Shown here piece after piece: positions 59,102-64,000 of a stretch of DNA of 64,000 bases; the first letter of the stretch is position 1, and every line of letters starts with the position of its first letter. Made by a program: the position numbers and the translations under genes. The DNA is from Tolumonas auensis DSM 9187 (GTDB lineage: Bacteria > Pseudomonadota > Gammaproteobacteria > Enterobacterales > Aeromonadaceae). The notes under the pieces are model-generated. The model was not told the DNA's origin, ran no database searches, and worked only from the letters and a program-made list of their open reading frames with translations. The stretch is from NCBI RefSeq assembly GCF_000023065.1, contig NC_012691.1, positions 730,501-794,500 on the forward strand, in the 5' to 3' direction.

Positions 59102-59329
59102 ATAAAAAGCTTACAGAAGCTACCTTCTTTACTTGCAACCCCTCTTCAAGTAAGAAAATATTGCGACACGCAATATTTTCTTAACTTAAGAGCTACCACA
59201 AAGGACGGAGTCCTTTTGGTACGGTACAATAACTATTCGCTTTTTGAATAGTTATTGTACGTTGGTTAACGGGAGCCTTATCCCGGAGAGCGACTACACT
59301 CTAACGTACTAGCTTCTGTAAGCCAGCTC
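59102..59329 (-). ncRNA. Retron msr-msd RNA
   Basis: The region is bounded by a perfect 14-bp inverted repeat, the a1 and a2 arms (TAGCTTCTGTAAGC at 59310-59323 and GCTTACAGAAGCTA at 59109-59122). On the - strand, in order: a small hairpin (59270-59285), a 15-bp hairpin GTACAATAACTATTC with a 7-nt loop (59224-59260), AAAGGAC/GTCCTTT (59200-59216), and a long msd stem TAAGAAAATATTGCG with a 3-nt loop (59151-59183). This order of msr hairpins, then a long msd stem and a2, just 5' of an RT gene defines a retron. The branching G is likely just after a1. Confidence 0.88.
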
Positions 59330-59680
59330 CTATTCTATATGTTTTTTTGCTGTAGGGAAGTTAAATTTGTCTAGCAGATTAATATTTGGAATGTACGGAT
59401 CTGCACTTGATGGCTTATCAATTAAATATTTTTTTGGGGTATCCCGCCAGTGTCGACTAAGGGCGTTTGCATTTATTAATGCTGCATCCATACCTTTTTT
59501 GGAAAGAGAAATTTTATCATTAGACTCTTCAATAAGTTGTTTTTCTATTAAATTATTATATGTTTTTGTATACTCTGGGAAGCTAACCTTCATTCGTTTA
59601 AATATAGTAAACGGGTCTAGTTTCTTATTGCTATTGAATAATGTACTAATGAATAGTTTTTCAATATTATTTAGTTTCAT
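59330..59680 (-). CDS. Winged-helix retron accessory protein
   Basis: A 116-residue protein with a winged-helix layout (LFISTLFNSNKKLDPFTIFKRM; then LIEKQLIEESNDKISLSKKG). The ATG at 59680 overlaps the stop of the PRTase-like gene (TGATG). Published retron classes include one with a phosphoribosyltransferase-like plus a winged-helix protein (type III in the scheme as I recall it), and this locus fits it. It is probably part of the toxin-antitoxin-like complex held in check by the RT-msDNA. Confidence 0.75.
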   Translation of the reverse strand: MKLNNIEKLFISTLFNSNKKLDPFTIFKRMKVSFPEYTKTYNNLIEKQLIEESNDKISLSKKGMDAALINANALSRHWRDTPKKYLIDKPSSADPYIPNINLLDKFNFPTAKKHIE

Positions 59681-60537
59681 CAATTATCATCCATGAACCT
59701 TGTTAAAAGGTGTGGTCTATCTGTAGAATCAATTAATTTCGGCCACCAAAAAATAGGAAATACGTTATTTGGCGTATTCCCTTCTTCTCTGCAATATAAT
59801 GATTCACATTGGCCATAACCAAGGGAAAATTCTTGAATATCTCTGTTTGATATTCTATTCAATAAGATGCTTTCAAGGCTTAACATTAAATTTATTTTAG
59901 TTTCTTTAGTTTTCTCATCATAATGATCAGATATGCCTCGAGAAATCTCTCTAATTGTTTCTACGTGGATATTTTTATCTCTGATTTTTTTCAAACCAAT
60001 AGTGGTGGCAGCTAATGTATATACATGAATATTAATGTCATTTATGTTTTTATTTTCAAATACTCTTCTAGTTTCGGCGACACGACTAAGCACTGTTTGA
60101 CCTGAACCAATAAACTCATCTATAAAAATTATATTTTTATGCTTATTTTTATTGTCTGTATAAGTACGATATGCTCTTCCAAATGTATTTACAAGTTTGC
60201 AGTTATTCCAGCCTGCCTTTGCAAGCTTGCTTTTGAGTCCGTATAGTAAATATTGTGCACTATCTGCATTAGCATCTGCTGTGAGTGCAACTATTTGGGT
60301 AGTATCATCACTGATATTTTCTGTATTAGTAATTTTATCTACTAGAGCATCTAAACATTTCAAGTAATCATCATTAGAAATATAAACAAAGCGAGATAAT
60401 AGCTCTACGATAAGCTCACGTTTTTCAATGCTATCACATTCTTCGAAAAGCAATGAAATTAGCTCATCGTACTTGTACTCTAACCAAGGTTGTTTCTTGG
60501 ATAACGAGTAAATTAATTCAAATTGATTTCTATTCAT
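59680..60537 (-). CDS. Phosphoribosyltransferase-like retron effector
   Basis: A 285-residue protein. The central motif IIFIDEFIGSGQTV (about residues 145-158) matches the PRPP-binding signature of type I phosphoribosyltransferases (V-D-D/E-x(3)-G-x-T). The flanking helices are unrecognised, so the substrate is open. It is the first gene of the retron operon, overlaps the winged-helix gene, and is probably the toxic effector. It begins 25 nt inside the cassette boundary. Confidence 0.75.
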   Translation of the reverse strand: MNRNQFELIYSLSKKQPWLEYKYDELISLLFEECDSIEKRELIVELLSRFVYISNDDYLKCLDALVDKITNTENISDDTTQIVALTADANADSAQYLLYGLKSKLAKAGWNNCKLVNTFGRAYRTYTDNKNKHKNIIFIDEFIGSGQTVLSRVAETRRVFENKNINDINIHVYTLAATTIGLKKIRDKNIHVETIREISRGISDHYDEKTKETKINLMLSLESILLNRISNRDIQEFSLGYGQCESLYCREEGNTPNNVFPIFWWPKLIDSTDRPHLLTRFMDDN

Positions 60538-60561
60538 ATTTAATGTGTGGTTGATTTAAAT

Positions 60562-60640
60562 ACATAACAATTTATTCTACCGATTAACGCCACATTTCTC
60601 TGTGTGAGCGTTCCATAAAATCTACCTGTAACTTTTCACA
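60562..60640 (-). other. Probable attI site and first cassette boundary
   Basis: On the - strand GTTATGT (60568-60562) is the recombination core between attI and the first cassette. It is the exact complement of the R'' box ACATAAC at 58069-58075. The rest of attI, toward intI, is assigned only by position (a further GTTA-type core lies near 60590). Confidence 0.7.
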
Positions 60641-60746
60641 AAAAACCGTTAAACTTCAATAAAATCATGCTGTTATTTTGTTTTATCAAAAAGCAAAGGC
60701 AGAGAAAATCCATATAGTTTGTAAAAGTTATAGTAGTATCAAAATA

Positions 60747-60762
60747 CTGTTTTTACATACAG
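60747..60762 (+). promoter_or_regulatory. LexA (SOS) box before intI
   Basis: CTGTTTTTACATACAG is a perfect CTGT-N8-ACAG LexA site ending 12 nt before the intI start. SOS control of integron integrases is established knowledge. Confidence 0.85.
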
Positions 60763-60774
60763 GATTCATGTTGA

Positions 60775-61544
60775 ATGCAAAAACCTTCTTCTCCTTTTTT
60801 AGCATCGGTTTTTGAGTTTATGGTTGTTCGGCATTATGCCAAAAGTACAATCGAAGCTTATATCTATTGGATCCGCTGGTTTATTCGTTTTCACCGTAAT
60901 CAGCATCCTGCTCAGATGGGCAATATTGAGGTTGAACAGTTTCTGTCATTCCTGGCGAATGAACGAAGTGTCGCAGTAAAGACACAATCTCTGGCGTTAA
61001 ATGCATTGGTGTTTTTATATAAGGAAATTACCTACCGTGTTAACTCCTGCAGAAATTCGGGATTTACTCTCAGTATTACCAGCTCATTTGCGTTTACCAG
61101 CTCAACTTATGTATGGCAGTGGATTGCGTTTGATGGAGGCAATGCGACTGCGCATACAGGATATTGATTTCCATTATTTATCTTTGATGATCTGGAATGG
61201 CAAAGGTGGAAAACATCGTAGGGTGACATTAGCGCCGGAATTAGTACCTGCACTACGTGAGCAAATTCGTCAGGTTACGTTTTATCACAAACAAGATGTT
61301 GAACATCCAGATTATGCCGGAGTCTGGATGCCTTTTGCATTAGCGCAAAAAATGCCTGCGGCACCGAAATCCATGTTGTGGCAATTTAAGACATTCATTT
61401 GCGACACATTTGCTGGCCAGAGGTACTGACATTCGGACAGTACAAGAGCAATTAGGACACAGTGATGTAAAAACGACTCAGATCTACACGCATGTATTAC
61501 AGCATGGAGCGAACGGTGTACGCAGTCCGTTTTCTGATTTGTAA
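60775..61544 (+). pseudogene. intI: Integron integrase intI, inactivated by two deletions
   Basis: A tyrosine recombinase of the IntI family split over three frames. Frame 1 (60775-61031) has RHYAKSTIEAYIYWIRWFIRF and SLALNALVFLYKE. Frame 2 (about 61026-61390) has LPTVLTPAEIRDLLS, GSGLRLMEAMRLR and the IntI-specific region ending PAAPKS. Frame 3 (61386-61544) has [30 protein letters not shown] with the catalytic Tyr, then RSPFSDL. The first break lost about 20 residues and the second about 55-60, including the segment before the LRHSF box. It cannot be active. It points away from the cassettes, as in chromosomal integrons. Confidence 0.9.
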
Positions 61545-61698
61545 AGCAACGCTACCGCCCTTGGTTGATAGCACCACTGGCCTGTTCCCTCTGCTGATGT
61601 GCAAATCCTTGCGTTTCATAGAGAACAGGTTACTGGATGTCATTGTTGATTTGCAAACGGAACCGCTGTAATGAAATGATATGGATCAATTCCAGCGT

Positions 61699-62100
61699 TT
61701 ATTCACTGCGCAACTGGGCTTTAAACTGATTCTCATACGCTGCATTGTGTTCAGGGAATAATGTTTCATATTCCGTTTTAGGAATACCAGTGACTTCGAT
61801 TTCAAAACTATCACTGTCAAATCCACGAATTGTCGTGGTTGTGCCATTGATGGGGATGTCCAGGCTATTAAAGATGCCAAGCCCACGGATTGACTCTGCG
61901 TCAATGAACTTAAAATCAGGATAATCAACGTTGATTTGAGCTTCTGTTTCTTTGCAGTACACAGAGAAAAAATCATAGCCCGAATCAAGGTTCTGTAATT
62001 CTATTTTACCTGACACCAGACCCAGTGGCGGATCAGCCTTCTCCAGTTGGGTGTAGCCAATGACAACATCATAGAGTTTTACCGAATATTTTCCTGACAC
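61699..62100 (-). CDS. Hypothetical protein
   Basis: A 133-residue soluble protein not recognised, rich in beta-strand-like segments. It starts with GTG 8 nt after a good AAGGAG site. It lies beyond the integrase pseudogene, probably outside the cassette array. Confidence 0.65.
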   Translation of the reverse strand: MSGKYSVKLYDVVIGYTQLEKADPPLGLVSGKIELQNLDSGYDFFSVYCKETEAQINVDYPDFKFIDAESIRGLGIFNSLDIPINGTTTTIRGFDSDSFEIEVTGIPKTEYETLFPEHNAAYENQFKAQLRSE

Positions 62101-62271
62101 CCCAAACTCCTTAAATGGCTTTAATTCTATGAAATAACAAAATTTTTACAGATAGAATTATCAGTGACTACCTCTGATTAGCACAGGTTACGGGATGAAG
62201 GACATTATTGGCAAATGGAACTGCTCCAAATCGTATGATCTGGATCAAATGCCTGAATAAAGTGCGGTGCG

Positions 62272-63102
62272 TTAAGGTTTTCTGCGCCGGGTGTAGCGCT
62301 CATTCAGATAGAGCGATAGCAGGATCACACCGCCGCCGGTGAGTAATTTCAGCAAATTGGTGTCCCGGTTCCAAATCAGCAGGTTTACTATCAGACCAGC
62401 CGGAATCAACGCATTATTCATGATGGCCAAAGCACCGGCATTAACCAGCGTGGCACCTTTATTCCACAGGAAATAACCTAACCCCGAAGCCCCGGCGCCC
62501 AGCCAGATCAATATCGCCCACTGAGTCGGGTGCTCAGGATAGTGCGCTTTACCGAACAAGAACCAGCTAAGCACCGATACCAGCAGTGCACCAAGATGAA
62601 AACAGCCAAAAATTGCCAGATGGGGCGGTTGTTCGGTCTGTTTGGCGAGCAATTGTTTATACGCGACTTGCCCTATGGCAAAACAGATATTTGCGCCTTG
62701 TACCACAAGGAAGCCCAGCAGATAGTCACTGGTCAAGGCATCGTACCGGATCAGCGCTGCGCCGATCACCGAGAGCACGGCGGTTAGCAGGTAATAAGGC
62801 GAGAACCGGCGTGCGAGCCAGTCATAATACAGCGTGATATAAATCGGCGTGAAAATAGTAAAAATCAGCACTTCCGGCACGGTTAATAACAGAAATGACC
62901 GGTAGTAAAAGATATACATCACGCCTAACTGGATCGCACCAATCAGCATCAGTTGTATTGCCAATTTCCAGTTCAGCCAGCGACGTCGTAAAAAGGGAAG
63001 AAACACCAGTGCGGCTAAGAAGGTACGTGTCAGCACGGCAAAATAAGAGTCAACCTGACCAGCCAGATATTCACCAATCAGGCTGAAAGTGTAACCAGTC
63101 AC
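62272..63102 (-). CDS. EamA/DMT-family transporter, possibly 5'-truncated
   Basis: A 276-residue protein with about nine hydrophobic segments of the EamA fold (carboxylate/amino acid/amine transporter type; YTFSLIGEYLAGQVDS, FAVLTRTFLAALVFLPFLR). The start is a GTG without a ribosome site, and homologues usually have about ten residues more before the FSLIG motif. A stop lies just upstream in frame. The 5' end may be damaged. Confidence 0.75.
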   Translation of the reverse strand: MTGYTFSLIGEYLAGQVDSYFAVLTRTFLAALVFLPFLRRRWLNWKLAIQLMLIGAIQLGVMYIFYYRSFLLLTVPEVLIFTIFTPIYITLYYDWLARRFSPYYLLTAVLSVIGAALIRYDALTSDYLLGFLVVQGANICFAIGQVAYKQLLAKQTEQPPHLAIFGCFHLGALLVSVLSWFLFGKAHYPEHPTQWAILIWLGAGASGLGYFLWNKGATLVNAGALAIMNNALIPAGLIVNLLIWNRDTNLLKLLTGGGVILLSLYLNERYTRRRKP

Positions 63103-63221
63103 TCAATCTGTCATAACCGGGATCACTAGATATTAAACGGGAACATATGGGAAAAACTCTGCAGTGGCAAGGGTTTGAGGGCAGATTGGGGCTTAAAATA
63201 ATGCGATCCGAGAGATCCGTC

Positions 63222-63276
63222 TAAAATGTCACATCGAAAGCATTGAATGCCGCGGGGTCATTTAAAATGTCATATC
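63222..63276. repeat. Direct repeats upstream of the transporter
   Basis: TAAAATGTCACATC (63222-63235) and TAAAATGTCATATC (63263-63276), one mismatch, 41 bp apart. They may be operator sites or a relic of a mobile-element end. The rest of the 260-bp gap shows nothing else. Confidence 0.4.
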
Positions 63277-63363
63277 CAAGAAACGTTTATCCAGGCATTT
63301 AAAATTACCGCCTGGATAAGTCAGTGACTGTTTAAACGCTAACAATTAGTTAACCGGCCGGGG

Positions 63364-63999
63364 TTAATGAATGTCGTGGCCAACCCAGACCACTTTGCCA
63401 ATCACTGCCAGGTTATATAGATGGTCAGCCGGGACAACCTGGGGCTGATAGTCTGCCTTGTTATCACTAATGATGGTGATGCTGCCGTCGTAGTTCTTCT
63501 GCAGTCGCTTAGCGTAAAGGTCGTCGCCCAGGCGAAGCACGAAGATACTCCCATCCTCTATCTGATTGTGCCCTGTATCAATCAGGATGCTGTCTCCGCT
63601 ATGTATCGTAGGTTCCATAGAATCACCCTTGGCAAACACCACAGCCAGCCTGGCTATATCTAAGCCTCGGAACTTCAGCCATTTGCGACGGAATGCCAGG
63701 TGCCGCTTTACAGTTTCATTTTCCAGGGCACTGCCGGGGCCGGTACTGACATTAATGTGGTAACCAGGTATCAACGCATATTCTTCGTCGAATTCATCTT
63801 TGCAAACGCAGCTGTGCTTAGCGCTTGTTACCGCAATAGGATAATCATCCCCTCGGTACTTTGGGCCGACACCAGTAGCAAGCCAATCAAGGTTTACGTT
63901 GTGGGCGTTCGCTATTTGTATGAACTTGTCGATCGCTGGCATTGAAAAGTAAGGCGGGAAATATTTCCTTACCCCTGATTCGCTTATCCCTACTTTGCC
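63364..63999 (-). CDS. Phage-type S24 repressor (LexA/CI-like), start outside window
   Basis: The frame stays open past the window end. It contains the end of an N-terminal DNA-binding region and a C-terminal S24 self-cleavage domain: catalytic serine in AKGDSMEP and lysine in DDLYAKRLQK. This is a C2/CI-type repressor and suggests a prophage or integrative element begins at the right edge. Confidence 0.85.
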   Translation of the reverse strand, partial: GKVGISESGVRKYFPPYFSMPAIDKFIQIANAHNVNLDWLATGVGPKYRGDDYPIAVTSAKHSCVCKDEFDEEYALIPGYHINVSTGPGSALENETVKRHLAFRRKWLKFRGLDIARLAVVFAKGDSMEPTIHSGDSILIDTGHNQIEDGSIFVLRLGDDLYAKRLQKNYDGSITIISDNKADYQPQVVPADHLYNLAVIGKVVWVGHDIH

Positions 64000-64000
64000 G

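Noticed and set aside
59102-59329. CRISPR-like or plain terminator repeats before the RT gene
   Set aside because: The repeats are nested inverted arms bounding an RT gene, which is a retron msr-msd layout, not spaced direct repeats.
60775-61429. Two overlapping ORFs as separate integrase-like genes
   Set aside because: They are consecutive pieces of one IntI protein in different frames, followed by a third piece; annotated as one pseudogene.

Overview
The window looks like a chromosomal segment of a diazotrophic gammaproteobacterium, most plausibly an Aeromonadales/Tolumonas-like organism. That placement is an inference from the mix of enteric-type genes (MalS, Tpx, ThiBPQ, LeuABCD with a leader peptide, SelO, YehS, YjdM, YafN) and a NifA/sigma54-controlled molybdenum nitrogenase cluster. 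No rRNA, tRNA or CRISPR was recognised.

Layout. 0-2.7 kb: end of an exopolysaccharide operon (GT2 synthase, HlyD-type protein, GH16 glucanase). 2.7-5.5 kb: Tpx peroxidase and a periplasmic MalS-type amylase. 5.6-18.8 kb: nif cluster in three transcription units, each headed by a TGT-N10-ACA NifA site and a GG-N10-GC sigma54 promoter: nifHDK-TY, nifENX-fdx, and iscA(nif)-nifU-nifS, with an HI0933-type flavoprotein gene between the last two. nifB, nifV, nifQ, nifA and electron-transfer genes are not here. 18.9-23.2 kb: an orphan YafN antitoxin, a hypothetical gene, then an island with a NERD-helicase and a zinc-ribbon protein gene separated by a well-formed integron attC site. 23.7-42.4 kb: core genes (PhoH2, thiBPQ, PilZ protein, transglutaminase-like protein, YddA-like ABC exporter, a catechol-siderophore-type uptake operon with its TonB receptor and Fur box, leuABCD with leuL attenuator). 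42.7-49.6 kb: SelO, MBL hydrolase, pyruvyl transferase, YehS, YjdM, S4, VF530 and DUF1294 proteins.

49.6-61.5 kb is the most interesting part: a chromosomal integron. An SOS-boxed (LexA) but deleted intI pseudogene lies on the + strand at 60.8-61.5 kb, and the cassettes run away from it on the - strand. The cassette next to attI is a complete retron: phosphoribosyltransferase-like protein, winged-helix protein, msr-msd RNA and reverse transcriptase. Its cassette boundary (GTTATGT) is the exact complement of the R'' box (ACATAAC) of its own attC. That attC is split by an IS3-family element with a 3-bp target duplication, and removing the IS restores a canonical attC. Next come a GHKL ATPase fused to a PD-(D/E)XK-like domain, a reverse-oriented DUF1778/GNAT toxin-antitoxin cassette, a methyltransferase, an overlapping protein phosphatase/kinase-fold pair, and small genes (DUF1810, GFA proteins).

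The right edge (61.7-64 kb) has an unknown protein, a possibly 5'-truncated EamA transporter and a phage-type S24 repressor cut by the window end. Functionally the window combines nitrogen fixation and its FeS assembly, iron and thiamine import, leucine synthesis, and an accessory integron that appears to be a store of anti-phage or stress functions, now frozen because the integrase is dead.
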